From NCBI RefSeq assembly GCF_014268495.2, contig NZ_CP077087.1, positions 2,979,501 to 3,043,500 of the forward strand: a stretch of 64,000 nucleotides of DNA, given 5' to 3'. Positions 1-7,817 of the stretch are shown here, one piece after another. Each line of letters begins with the position of its first letter. The stretch's first letter is position 1. Origin of the DNA: Pseudomonas monsensis (lineage in GTDB: Bacteria > Pseudomonadota > Gammaproteobacteria > Pseudomonadales > Pseudomonadaceae). The notes under the pieces are model-generated. The model was not told the origin of the DNA. It searched no databases and worked only from the letters and a program-made list of their open reading frames with translations. Made by a program: the position numbers and the translations under genes.

Positions 1-132
1 GGCGTCCTTGCGCAGCAATTGCAGCGGATCGGGCTTGATACTCAAGCTGATCGCCGCACTGGCGATGCCGATGATCACCAGCACCACCATCAGCTCGATC
101 AGGGTAAAGCCCTGTTGCTTGCCCACGTTCAT
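1..132 (-). CDS. hxcU: Type II secretion minor pseudopilin GspH/HxcU, N-terminal part
   Basis: Only the first 44 codons are in the window; the rest lies beyond the left edge. The visible N-terminus is a class III prepilin leader: a short basic stretch (MNVGKQQG), then the processing motif G|FTLIE and a hydrophobic helix rich in V, I and A. In T2SS this helix anchors a pseudopilin in the inner membrane before assembly. The residues after the helix (SIKPDPLQLLRKDA) fit GspH better than GspI, G or K, which are all present elsewhere in the window. It is divergent from the GspC-like gene that follows, as hxcU is from hxcP in P. aeruginosa. The H assignment rests on this order plus weak sequence resemblance. 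Confidence 0.75.
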   Translation of the reverse strand, partial: MNVGKQQGFTLIELMVVLVIIGIASAAISLSIKPDPLQLLRKDA

Positions 133-252
133 CGGTTGCGCGCTCCTTTGCGTCGACGTTCATCCTGCACGGCCAACATGTAAGGCGTGTGAAATAAAAC
201 CGTGAGAATTGCCGCGTAGTCTGTCAGGTGGGACTAAAAGGAGATTCAGCCC

Positions 253-680
253 ATGACATTCGCCACACGCTTTTCCCCACCACAAATGATCCAGGCCCTG
301 GCCCTGCTGGCCACACTGGTCGGCGTGGCGACCTGGTCGTCACTGCTGCTGACCACCGCCGAATCCCACACCCCGACCGCCGCCCCACAATTGATCGCTG
401 CGCGCAGCGACAGCCCGGCGTTGCAGTGGTTTTCCAATCAAACAGCGCCAGTGGACATCAAGGTGAGCGGGGTGATGGCGGGGAGTCGGGGGGCGGTGGC
501 GATACTGAGCCTGAACGATGGGCCGCCGCGTAGTTTTTTGCAGGGGGAGAAGGTGGGGCCGGGGGTGAAGTTAGTGGCGGTGGAGGGGATGGGGTGGTGA
601 TTGAGCAGGGGGAGAGGGTAAGGTTGGAGGTGGAGAGGTTGGCGGAGGGGGTGGTGTTGCCTAGGTTGGTGAGGCCGTGA
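253..680 (+). pseudogene. hxcP: GspC/HxcP-like T2SS inner-membrane protein, frameshifted
   Basis: The first 115 codons encode a short cytoplasmic N-terminus, one membrane helix (about residues 12-35) and a periplasmic HR-like domain typical of GspC, which links the secretin to the inner-membrane platform. The frame closes early at 598-600. From 588 another frame continues GDGVVIEQGERVRLEVERL-like sequence to a TGA at 678-680, exactly what completes the domain. Restoring it needs one extra G in the GGGG run at 585-588, so a one-base loss in a homopolymer is the simplest cause. AAGGAG at 238-243 is the ribosome-binding site. The last 150 bases are unusually G-rich. It could be a true mutation, phase variation by slippage or a sequencing error. 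If real, the product lacks the C-terminal part. Confidence 0.72.
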
Positions 681-1051
681 TTTGGGGAGTTGAGCTCATT
701 TATTTTGGTCGTTTGGTTGGGGGGGCAGTTCAACTGTCTCAGCAAAAAAATGGACTGAGAAGCAGAGTATTTGGTGTTGCCTTCGACCAGAAGTAGGTCG
801 TTATGAATGGCCGCTATCGGCCAGAAGTGGACGCTCGAATGTGTCTTTAAAACTAGGGGCGACTCATGTAGATGGAAATACGAATTGCTGAGTGCTAAAG
901 AGAGCGGCTCGCACGTAGGAAATTTCCTACAGATCAGTCGGAAAAGCCTGAATTTTTGCCGCTAAATTTCCTGTTCAAATTTCTCCTCAGTGACTTTCGA
1001 GCGCCGGCTTGTTTAAGCCTGTCCTGAAAAAAATCAATGAATGAGAGATTT
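681..1051. other. Intergenic region upstream of the autotransporter
   Basis: No gene is visible. The region is AT-richer than the hxc genes. It carries one perfect 16-bp palindrome (listed separately) and AT-rich blocks at 948-990 that could hold promoter elements. It is also the left boundary of the accessory segment inserted between hxcP and hxcV. I see no terminator for the upstream gene. Confidence 0.6.
915..930. promoter_or_regulatory. Perfect 16-bp palindrome resembling an RcsB-type box
   Basis: The sequence GTAGGAAATTTCCTAC is its own reverse complement and lies 122 bases before the autotransporter start. Its core TAGGAAATTTCCTA resembles the RcsB/RcsAB box of enterobacteria (TAAGAATATTCCTA-like). 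Pseudomonads have LuxR-type response regulators related to RcsB and FimZ, so control by such a regulator is plausible. None is encoded in the window. Confidence 0.5.
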
Positions 1052-4000
1052 ATGAACAGCATCTACCGAACTATATGGAATCGCACGTGCACCTATTTTA
1101 CGGTGCCGTCGGAGTCGGCGTCGGCGTCTGGCGTATTAAAATCGCGAAACAGCGTTGCGCGCTTATCTTCAAGAGCCCCGGCTTTTCCCTTGAGCACGTT
1201 GTCTGCCAGCTTGTTGTTGGCCTTTTCCAGCATGGGGCACGCTACTGGTGTGCTCGTCGACGGTACGATCTATAACGGTACCGGGAAAATGGTGACATCA
1301 GGTGACAACACCCCTGCATTGCGGGTTATGAATGTCGGTGAGGCGACTTGGAGCAACGGTATTCTCAGCACTTCAGGCACTGGCTTGGGCGCGGTGCTGG
1401 TAGAAACCAGCTCCACGCTGAACTTGATCGGCATGACCGTAAATTCCCTCATGGCCAATACGGCTGGGTTGGTGGCGTCTGGTGGCTCTAAGGTAAACCT
1501 CCAAAACACCGAGGTCGCTACGCTGGGCAACAGCGTCGCGTTGGATGTCAAAGAAGCAAGCCAGCTAAGTGGTAACAATGTGCAAATCAATAGCACAGGT
1601 TCGGGCCTGCTCGTGACGAATTCGACGGCTGATGTCAGCAATCTCGATATCGTTACCCTCGGAGCCAACGGTTATGGAATTGCAACAATGGGAACCAGCA
1701 ACGTCAACGTTCGCGGAGGCTCCATTAAAACCACCAATAGCAGGGGCTATGGAATATACGCCACCGCAGGCGGGACGGTGGTGGGGGAAGATATTGCGAT
1801 CAGTACTTCAGGTGACAACAGTCGTGGAGCGCTGGCCTCAGGAGAGGGGGCTCACATAAGTCTGGACGGCGGCAGCATAACTACCACCGGATCAGGGTAC
1901 GCCTATGGTGCTCAGGCATCCCAAGGGGCGACCGTTGATGTCAAGAACATGGACATCAACTCTAACGCCGAAGCCGTATTTGCTGATGTTGGAGGGACGG
2001 TGAATGTTGAGTCGTCAAACCTGCACTCAACGGCCACTGCCATCTCGGCCAAACAGGGAGGTGTGGTCAATGCGAACAATGTGAAGATCACCAGCGACGG
2101 ATCGGGACCTATGCTCCGGGCATCTGCAGGCTCAAATCTCAACCTGACGAACAGTGAAGTGGATTTAGGCGAACACGGCTTCTGGAGCAGCAAAATCGAT
2201 GGCGGGAAAGCAACGTTCGATAATGTCCGCATCCACGGCGAGCACGGCGGCATCGGTCTTTACTCCGCATCTGGGGGTACTGTCATCGGTAAGAGTGTCG
2301 ATATCGCTCTCAATGGTAATGGCAGCTACGGTGTCTATGTAGGGACGGACGTCGGTTCATCGTTGAGCCTCGAAGACTCACGTGTTGTGGTCAATGGTAC
2401 GACCGCTGTCGGGATCGCCGCTCTGACATCGGGCCAGCATAGCGTTCATCTCAAAAACAGCCTGGTAAGCTCCAATGACTATGCTATCAAGGGAGGGGTT
2501 CTCGCCGGTGTTGATGTGACCGCTGACGGTTCAACGATTGAAGGCAACATCTTGATGGGCTCCCGAAGCGTGGAGACGAGCGGCAAGAAAATCGAACGTA
2601 TGACACTGGCCGCCACCAATGGGTCGCGACTGAAAGGCGACGTGTCGATCGACCATGATCACACGCTAGACAGCGGCATCAACCTTGAAAATGGTTCGAC
2701 CTGGCAAGGTGCAGCGCAATGGTTGGATAAACTGGGTGTAAACAGTGGAAGCGCCTGGACAATGTCTGGCAACTCTTCGTTGGGTGCTCTTTCGTTGAAC
2801 GACGGCCGTGTAAATTTCGACCACTCCAGCGGCTTGTTCAAAACGCTGACGGTGGGCAATTTGAGCGGCAATGGCAGCTTCTTGCTCAACACTGACCTGG
2901 CAACGCTGCAAGGCGACTTGCTCAAGGTTGAAGGACAAGTTGACGGGGAGCACACGCTGATCGTTGCCGATTCCGGCCACCAGGCCCAAGGCGGAGCACT
3001 GATGCTGGTGGATACCAACGGCGGCGCGGGCAAGTTCGATTTGTACGGCGGTAAAGTCGACGTGGGTGCCTTCCGTTATGGCCTCGAGCAGCGTGGCGAT
3101 GACTGGTACCTGGCCGGCACTGCACAGGATGCGGGCGGTGGCGAGGGTCCAGTGGGTGATACCGGTGGTGGTGCCGGAAGTATCGTTGCGCCCATTGATC
3201 CCATTATCAGCAATCCTCAACCAGAGAACCTGAGCAAGGGCGCGAACGCTGCCATCGCTCAACAGGCGGCGGCCACAGGACTCATCGGTGCGCAGATGAA
3301 TGCCTTGACCAAACGACTGGGCGAGTTGCGTATGGGCAATGATGAGGGCGGTCTGTGGACACGTGGCTTCGGTAAGGAGCAGCGCATCGATACAGGTTCC
3401 AGCCGAGCCTTTGAGCAACAGGTCAACGGTTTCGAGATCGGCGCCGACAAGGCCATTCCTTTCTACAACGGCAAGCTGTACCTCGGCGGTATGGCAGGAC
3501 AAGGTGAGGCTCGTCAGAACTTCGGCGAAGGCAGCAAAGGCCAAATCGACAGCGCCATGCTCGGCACCTATGCCACCTACATCGACCAAAACGGCGTGTA
3601 TGTGGACAGCGTGTTGAAATACACCCACTTGGAAAACAAGGTCGACATCACCAGCAATATGGGTAAGAAGGTGGATGGCAAATACAAGAATCACGCAATT
3701 GCGGCGAGCGTAGAGGTGGGTAAGCAAATCGATCTTGGACAAGGCTGGTTCGTCGAACCACAACTGGAAGTGCAAGCGTTCCGCGTGGGCAGTGGCGATT
3801 ACACCGCAAGCAATGGCTTGAAAGTCGAACAGGACGCCGTTACTTCTGTTCAGAGCCGAGTTGGCAGCCTGTTCGGTCGTAACATGAAGCTGAATAACGG
3901 TATGACTGTGCAGCCATACGCCAAAGCATCGTGGATAACCGAACATGCCGGTGACAGCCAGGTGAGCGTCAACGACGTAAGTCTGGACAGCAAATTGCCG

Positions 4001-4141
4001 GGCTCGCGGGCCGAAATCGGTGGCGGGGTGATCCTGCAAACCGCCGAGAAGCACAAGTTCTTCATCGACGCGGAATACACTAAGGGCGATGGCATAGAAC
4101 AGCCTTATTCGGTGAACCTGGGCTACCGCTACGCTTGGTAA
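1052..4141 (+). CDS. Pertactin-like autotransporter (type Va) with extended signal peptide
   Basis: A self-secreting adhesin of 1029 residues. The N-terminus (MNSIYRTIWNRTCTYFTVPSE) matches the extended signal peptide region of large autotransporters. A hydrophobic signal segment follows, ending near SSMGHA. Residues about 45-700 are a passenger of repeated Gly/Asn/Ser/Thr strands, as in a pertactin-like beta-helix. A Gly/Pro-rich linker (about 695-715) leads to the C-terminal beta-barrel (about 765-1029), which ends in the aromatic residues YAW expected for BAM recognition. Start: an upstream in-frame ATG at 1037 is possible, but the ATG at 1052 has GAGAG just ahead and begins exactly at the ESPR. 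No partner genes; a terminator follows. Codon use and GC are lower than in hxc, suggesting transfer. Confidence 0.9.
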   Translation: MNSIYRTIWNRTCTYFTVPSESASASGVLKSRNSVARLSSRAPAFPLSTLSASLLLAFSSMGHATGVLVDGTIYNGTGKMVTSGDNTPALRVMNVGEATWSNGILSTSGTGLGAVLVETSSTLNLIGMTVNSLMANTAGLVASGGSKVNLQNTEVATLGNSVALDVKEASQLSGNNVQINSTGSGLLVTNSTADVSNLDIVTLGANGYGIATMGTSNVNVRGGSIKTTNSRGYGIYATAGGTVVGEDIAISTSGDNSRGALASGEGAHISLDGGSITTTGSGYAYGAQASQGATVDVKNMDINSNAEAVFADVGGTVNVESSNLHSTATAISAKQGGVVNANNVKITSDGSGPMLRASAGSNLNLTNSEVDLGEHGFWSSKIDGGKATFDNVRIHGEHGGIGLYSASGGTVIGKSVDIALNGNGSYGVYVGTDVGSSLSLEDSRVVVNGTTAVGIAALTSGQHSVHLKNSLVSSNDYAIKGGVLAGVDVTADGSTIEGNILMGSRSVETSGKKIERMTLAATNGSRLKGDVSIDHDHTLDSGINLENGSTWQGAAQWLDKLGVNSGSAWTMSGNSSLGALSLNDGRVNFDHSSGLFKTLTVGNLSGNGSFLLNTDLATLQGDLLKVEGQVDGEHTLIVADSGHQAQGGALMLVDTNGGAGKFDLYGGKVDVGAFRYGLEQRGDDWYLAGTAQDAGGGEGPVGDTGGGAGSIVAPIDPIISNPQPENLSKGANAAIAQQAAATGLIGAQMNALTKRLGELRMGNDEGGLWTRGFGKEQRIDTGSSRAFEQQVNGFEIGADKAIPFYNGKLYLGGMAGQGEARQNFGEGSKGQIDSAMLGTYATYIDQNGVYVDSVLKYTHLENKVDITSNMGKKVDGKYKNHAIAASVEVGKQIDLGQGWFVEPQLEVQAFRVGSGDYTASNGLKVEQDAVTSVQSRVGSLFGRNMKLNNGMTVQPYAKASWITEHAGDSQVSVNDVSLDSKLPGSRAEIGGGVILQTAEKHKFFIDAEYTKGDGIEQPYSVNLGYRYAW

Positions 4142-4175
4142 AATTCTCTGCTGAAGGCAGTTTCAAATAAGCGAA

Positions 4176-4205
4176 CAAGACCCGGATCTTTTAATTCGGG
4201 TCTTG
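4176..4205 (+). terminator. Hairpin terminator after the autotransporter
   Basis: Nine-base-pair stem CAAGACCCG / CGGGTCTTG with a 12-base loop, starting 34 bases after the stop codon. The T tract is weak (GTCGTTTCT), so termination may be partial. Confidence 0.65.
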
Positions 4206-4746
4206 GTCGTTTCTATTGGTGATGACAAGAATCGCCAGTGCAATTTCATCATTCCAGGCAAGAAACAATTTCTACGTAAGAAAGCAACTGCGTCTATAGC
4301 CGGTTGGTACTCAGGACTTTTATACGATTGACGTTTGGGTTGGCACTTGGTGGTTTAGACCACTGCCCACTTATGGCTGTGGATTCAACCGGTCACGCCA
4401 ATGTTTAAAAAGACATCTCCAAACACTCTCGCAGGCTACACATCCTTGCGCCTTTGCCTACAGCTACGCCAGAATCCGCCGGCTTGTGCGCTTTTGGGTC
4501 GGATTCTATTGTGGTCCGGTCGCTGACGAATCAGCGATCGGGTTTGGTAGCCCGGTTTAGACTTGGCGCATAGCGTCACCCGATACAGGCCTTTTTGGGG
4601 CTGTGTATTTATGGTGGTCATGCGCAGGGCGTCTTCGGGCGCGCCGGTTCTCCAAGTCACCGGTCTACCAACCTTCGTATGGCCACCACCCCTTCGTTTG
4701 GTAGCGAAAGATGATGGCTCCTTTTCTATGACTTGGAGATTCACTC
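4206..4746 (+). other. Long conserved-looking leader of the DUF6124-type gene
   Basis: About 540 bases without a convincing gene. The first part has a small GTGGT/ACCAC hairpin (4350-4363). From about 4430 the sequence alternates short GC-rich inverted segments and T runs, for example ACAGGCC...GGGGCTGT near 4586-4605. The minus-strand open frame 4436-4744 (102 codons, start antisense to the next gene's RBS) is poor in hydrophobic residues and rich in R, Q and P, so I read it as an artefact of a constrained non-coding sequence. From memory, very similar leaders precede other members of this family in Pseudomonas, which would suggest a structured 5' RNA. GGAG at 4735-4738 is the likely ribosome-binding site. 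Confidence 0.45.
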
Positions 4747-5106
4747 ATGATCAAACCAACACCCAACCCACCCGAAACCGACTCGGTTTCCCCCTACGAA
4801 TCCCTCGATTCCAAAAAACTCCACGAAGCCGCCGACCGCGCCCTCGATCATTACCTCTGTCCGCCCGGTTCCACGCCGCTCCCTCGTAAAACCCGTGGGA
4901 TGTATGCCGTGACTGCGGACAACAAAAATGAAGAGCTGCTGATTGATGCCAGTGAAACACTGGCTTCGGCCAAGGCCATTGCTCATGACGCTGCGAGCCT
5001 GTTGCCCGTGGCACAGCGGCGGACGTTGTTGGGGATTGCGCAGTTGATCATGCTCGGGGAGTTGGCGGTGAATCGGGCGTTGGATAATTTGCAGTTGCCT
5101 GGGTGA
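4747..5106 (+). CDS. DUF6124-family small protein (function unknown)
   Basis: 119 residues, no signal peptide or membrane helix. The start MIKPTPNPPETD...SPYESLDSKKLHEAA and the C-terminal helix with LLGIAQLIMLGELAVNRALD are hallmarks of a Pseudomonas family I remember as DUF6124/DUF3077-like. The middle carries a variable insert. The end (residues about 57-115) should form two long helices with Ala/Leu heptads, suggesting a dimer. The gene is alone with a long leader and is followed by REP sequences. No catalytic motif is visible and no function is known to me. Confidence 0.7.
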   Translation: MIKPTPNPPETDSVSPYESLDSKKLHEAADRALDHYLCPPGSTPLPRKTRGMYAVTADNKNEELLIDASETLASAKAIAHDAASLLPVAQRRTLLGIAQLIMLGELAVNRALDNLQLPG

Positions 5107-5154
5107 TGTAGGTGTCGGGATCACCTGGTGATTGATCGGGTGTCCGTTCGGGCG

Positions 5155-5245
5155 TCTTCGCGAGCAGGCTCGCTCCCACAGGGTTTTGTGCTGATTGCAG
5201 ATGTTTTGTTTGGCGTTGAAATCTGTGGGAGCGGGGCGATTGCTT
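5155..5245. repeat. REP doublet
   Basis: A REP palindrome (CGCGAGCAGGCTCGCTCCCA, near 5159-5178) is followed 40 bases later by an inverted partner, CTGTGGGAGCGGGGC (near 5223-5237). Intergenic, between convergent genes. Confidence 0.75.
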
Positions 5246-5336
5246 TTCTGCGTCGTTTTCATGTGGTTTGTTGCTGCTTTCGGCATTGCGCCTGGAAAAA
5301 TCAGCGGCGGATCTGTTCAAGGAGGGAGGTGATCGA

Positions 5337-5358
5337 CCATCACCCTTGCGGGTGATGG
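5337..5358. terminator. Nine-bp hairpin between convergent genes
   Basis: CCATCACCC / GGGTGATGG with a TTGC loop, 20 bases past the lemA-like stop. No T run on either side, so intrinsic termination is uncertain. It may act as an mRNA 3'-end stabiliser. Confidence 0.4.
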
Positions 5359-5377
5359 GTTCTATGCATCACGCGGA

Positions 5378-5947
5378 TTATATATTCGGGGTGTAAGAGA
5401 AACTCTGCGAAGCTTCGGTATCGGTGAATGGCGTGACGCGAGTTTTCTTGTTGAACAGGCCATTGATGACCGAGCCGGGGAACATCTCGATGGCGTTGTT
5501 GAACAGTTCGACGTTGCGGTTGTAGATGGTGATGGCTGCGCCGACGTTCTCTTGTTGTTCGGAAATTTCACGCATCATGTTGTTCGCCGCTTCTGATGCT
5601 TTCAGGTCAGGGTAGGCCTCGAAAGCGATGCGTAAGCCACCCATCAGCTCCCGGGTGGCGGTTTCAACGGTCGTTAGGGCATTGCCATTGGCGCCCGCAG
5701 GCAGGGCGTTGACCGCGCTGCGCAGGCCGGTGATCTTCTCCAGGAGGCTGGCCTCGTAGACCATGAAATCTGCGAGCACTTTTTGCAGCTGGTCGAGAAC
5801 TTTGGTCTTCTGGCGTTCGTAAACGAGGACGTCCGACCATGCACGTTGTACTCGGTTGTGTCCCCCGATAATGCCGTTATAAATGCTGAAGCCCGCTACG
5901 ATTATGACGACAGCGATAACAGCGGAGAGGATGAGTGCAATGTCCAT
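5378..5947 (-). CDS. lemA: LemA-family membrane protein
   Basis: 189 residues with an N-terminal membrane helix (about 3-25, ALILSAVIAVVIIVAGFSIYN). Then comes the LemA helical domain, including HNRVQRAWSDVLVYERQKTKVLDQL, a YPDLKASE-like element and the family signature around NRNVELFNNAIEMFPGSVI. LemA proteins have short outside N-termini and cytosolic or periplasmic four-helix bundles; their biochemical role is unknown. The gene starts 3 bases after the upstream DUF3137-like gene, with an AAGAGAAG ribosome-binding site inside it, so the two are co-translated. LemA and DUF3137-type genes often pair. The symbol is the family name, not the unrelated gacS synonym. Confidence 0.85.
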   Translation of the reverse strand: MDIALILSAVIAVVIIVAGFSIYNGIIGGHNRVQRAWSDVLVYERQKTKVLDQLQKVLADFMVYEASLLEKITGLRSAVNALPAGANGNALTTVETATRELMGGLRIAFEAYPDLKASEAANNMMREISEQQENVGAAITIYNRNVELFNNAIEMFPGSVINGLFNKKTRVTPFTDTEASQSFSYTPNI

Positions 5948-5950
5948 GGC

Positions 5951-7060
5951 TTACTTCTCTTGGCGTTGTTTTGGGGGAGTGGCGGTAAAGGTAAAGTTGT
6001 CATCGTGCAGCTCACTGAGTGCATGGCTCCATTGGAGCGCAGACATCAGACGTGGCAGTTCGATACCGGCAGAAATTTCTTCGTAAAAATTGTTGGGCGA
6101 AGCCAGCGAATACTGGGCACCGAACGCGAACAGGTCGTTGCTCTCAAAACTGAGGCAGAGCTCTCCACTGTCGGAGAACTCCAGGTTTGGACGATGGAGG
6201 ATGTCGAACAGCTTCAGCAAGTGGAGCACCGTCGAAGGCTTGATGAATTTCGCGCAGAGCATCTCGCTGCGACCGGTCAAACGGAACGCTTTATTGAAAT
6301 CCGGAGAAGCCGTGTCCATGGGATGCGAATAGTCGTTCTGGGACTGGTGATCAGATCTGACCGATATTCCGGTGACCCATGGAAAGTCGATGACCAAACT
6401 GTAGCGATCGTAGTGGTCATAAACCACTCGAGTCTCGGTTTTGGTATTGCCCTTTTCGTCGGTAACCGTGGTATGCACCTCGCGTCGGTTGACATAGTGC
6501 AGCTGGCGGTACGTGAAAGGGAGGTTGCGCAACGTGCCGGTAAACTCACCCTGTATCGACTCGACCAACTTGCGGCTGTAGTCGCCGCGACGGTAATCAC
6601 CAAATTCCGTGTCCAGCTCTTTGAGGGTTGCGGCCGAGTCTTCTCTCAGGAAAGTCAGTCCGTTGTGGAAGTAGGATGACAGTCGAGCAATTCTTTTACT
6701 GAGCGACGGCAACCGATCAGATTTGGATTTCATCCATGCCAGACTCCAAACGGCAATCACGATGCCAAAAAAACCAGTACCCATGCCGAACGAGTCGGGA
6801 TCAATTTCCAACCGGTAAAAGAACAGAGCGACGCTATGGATGTTTCCAATCCAATAAAGGGCCACAGCGCTCGCAAGCAATAACAGGCCGGTGCCGAAAA
6901 ACCACCATGCACGTGTGCGATCGAATTCGAGCGGGCCGTTGTACAAGGCAAACTCATGGATCACGTTCAGGAGGTCGGCGTTGGATTCAGCCCTGTCAAT
7001 ACTGGCTTCGCTCACCGTCAGCAACTCAGTGAGTCGCGCGTTCTGCGATGCGCTGGGCAT
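5951..7060 (-). CDS. DUF3137-like membrane protein paired with LemA
   Basis: 369 residues from the ATG chosen here. AAGGA lies 7 bases upstream; the alternative start 24 bases earlier has no such site. Two membrane helices near residues 52-73 and 92-110 flank a short loop. A soluble C-terminal domain carries a basic TYRQLHYVNRREVHTT strand and repeated aromatic motifs (YDHYDRYSLVIDFPW). I recognise the arrangement as that of DUF3137 proteins, which accompany LemA, but the similarity is from architecture and context. It is the first gene of a two-gene operon. GC is lower than in the hxc genes. Confidence 0.65.
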   Translation of the reverse strand: MPSASQNARLTELLTVSEASIDRAESNADLLNVIHEFALYNGPLEFDRTRAWWFFGTGLLLLASAVALYWIGNIHSVALFFYRLEIDPDSFGMGTGFFGIVIAVWSLAWMKSKSDRLPSLSKRIARLSSYFHNGLTFLREDSAATLKELDTEFGDYRRGDYSRKLVESIQGEFTGTLRNLPFTYRQLHYVNRREVHTTVTDEKGNTKTETRVVYDHYDRYSLVIDFPWVTGISVRSDHQSQNDYSHPMDTASPDFNKAFRLTGRSEMLCAKFIKPSTVLHLLKLFDILHRPNLEFSDSGELCLSFESNDLFAFGAQYSLASPNNFYEEISAGIELPRLMSALQWSHALSELHDDNFTFTATPPKQRQEK

Positions 7061-7600
7061 GTAGACATCCTTCAACGAGAGCAAGGTCGAAGACTCACAA
7101 AAGCATAGCGATGGCGTCCTGGCCTCACATCGGATTCAGGGATGCCTGGTGCGGGAGCAATGGTCCGGATTGAGGATTTGGCTCTATTCATAATCTGTCA
7201 GAAACATTGAAAAGGAGTGGACGATACCATTGTCATGCGCTGACCGCTTGTGGCGGATACGTGTCTCTGGAAATGGTCGAGCATTCGGCAGGCAGTAGTC
7301 TGTGGCCCCTGTCCGTGCATCGGGCGTTGTCATGACAGTTACCTAGGCGACCGATTGATAAAGACGCAATCCAGCCGCACGCCATTCTGTCATTTGGTTG
7401 GTGTCAGTTCAGGCAAAGCGGCGTTTATGAAATTCAGGGCGATTCATATGTTTTGAAAGTGTGCGCTGCAATGGCGCACTTAAATTGTCAGACAATGATC
7501 GAACTGGCCGGATTCGGAGACTTTCGTAGCACTATCTCGGTGCGAATGTATAACAGTTACGCACCAAGTTAAGCGCAAAAAGTTTTTTTGATTTTCATTC
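7061..7600. other. Intergenic region upstream of the peptide operon
   Basis: 540 bases without a supported gene. It contains the divergent promoter for the lemA pair and palindromes such as GTGCGC...GCGCAC (near 7459-7477) and ATTGTCAGACAAT (near 7485-7497). These may be operators for the peptide operon about 110 bases downstream. The open frame at 7250-7456 has Cys-rich, low-quality codon content and no RBS, so I do not call it. Confidence 0.5.
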
Positions 7601-7628
7601 TTGACAGCTGTTTTTGTTTGTTTAAATC
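7601..7628 (+). promoter_or_regulatory. Sigma-70-type promoter for the peptide operon
   Basis: TTGACA (7601-7606) matches the -35 consensus exactly. A -10-like TAAATC at 7623-7628, or TTAAAT one base earlier, follows with a spacer of 15-16 bases that is T-rich. Transcription would begin about 40 bases before the peptide start codon. The leader then contains a GCCGAA/TTCGGC hairpin at 7636-7650. Confidence 0.55.
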
Positions 7629-7674
7629 TCACTTCGCCGAATGGTTCGGCTTCATTGAAGATAAGGAGAGTGTC

Positions 7675-7755
7675 ATGACCGTTATTAATCTCGAATCGAA
7701 AACCTTGGCTAACTGGACTCAAGCGGCAGGTCCGGTTAAAACCACCGTCAAGTGA
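7675..7755 (+). CDS. 26-residue peptide, candidate modified-peptide precursor
   Basis: A small gene with a strong ribosome-binding site, AAGGAG, 6 bases before ATG. The product begins MTVINLESKTLANWTQ and ends AAGPVKTTVK. It has one Trp, four Thr, one Ser, three Lys and no Cys or Tyr, and no signal peptide or membrane helix. Eight bases after its stop lies a strong Rho-independent terminator, then a SagB-type dehydrogenase, a diiron oxygenase and an exporter. A short abundant peptide followed by a leaky terminator and redox enzymes is the layout of many RiPP precursor genes. The other reading is a leader peptide controlling the downstream genes by attenuation, though it has no run of one amino acid. 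I recognise no known precursor family. Confidence 0.65.
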   Translation: MTVINLESKTLANWTQAAGPVKTTVK

Positions 7756-7762
7756 TGTTCAG

Positions 7763-7795
7763 GCCCGGAAGAAGTTCTTCCGGGCTTTTATTTTT
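7763..7795 (+). terminator. Rho-independent terminator/attenuator inside the operon
   Basis: GCCCGGAAG pairs with CTTCCGGGC around a 5-base loop (7772-7776), followed by TTTTATTTTT. It separates the peptide gene from the enzyme genes. It would make most transcripts end after the peptide. A ribosome stopped at the peptide's stop codon would cover the first bases of the stem, so translation could modulate read-through. Confidence 0.85.
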
Positions 7796-7817
7796 GCCAG
7801 TCTCAAGGACGAGAGTA

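Noticed and set aside
2666..4054. Long minus-strand ORF (462 codons) opposite the autotransporter
   Set aside because: It mirrors the codon pattern of the barrel gene, lacks an RBS and has no recognisable domain.
4436..4744. Minus-strand 102-codon ORF in the DUF6124 leader
   Set aside because: Composition is unlike a folded protein and it starts opposite the next gene's RBS; better explained by a constrained non-coding leader.
5310..5340. Sequence resembling the 3' end of 16S rRNA on the minus strand (GATCACCTCCCTCCTTG)
   Set aside because: Only about a dozen bases, with an inserted CCT; no other rRNA sequence around it.
7250..7456. 68-codon ORF upstream of the peptide operon
   Set aside because: No RBS, atypical Cys-rich composition and no family resemblance.
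7752..7817. ATG at 7752 as start of the SagB-type gene
   Set aside because: It lies ahead of a strong terminator and overlaps the peptide stop; the GTG at 7818 has AAGGA at good spacing and gives the expected family length.
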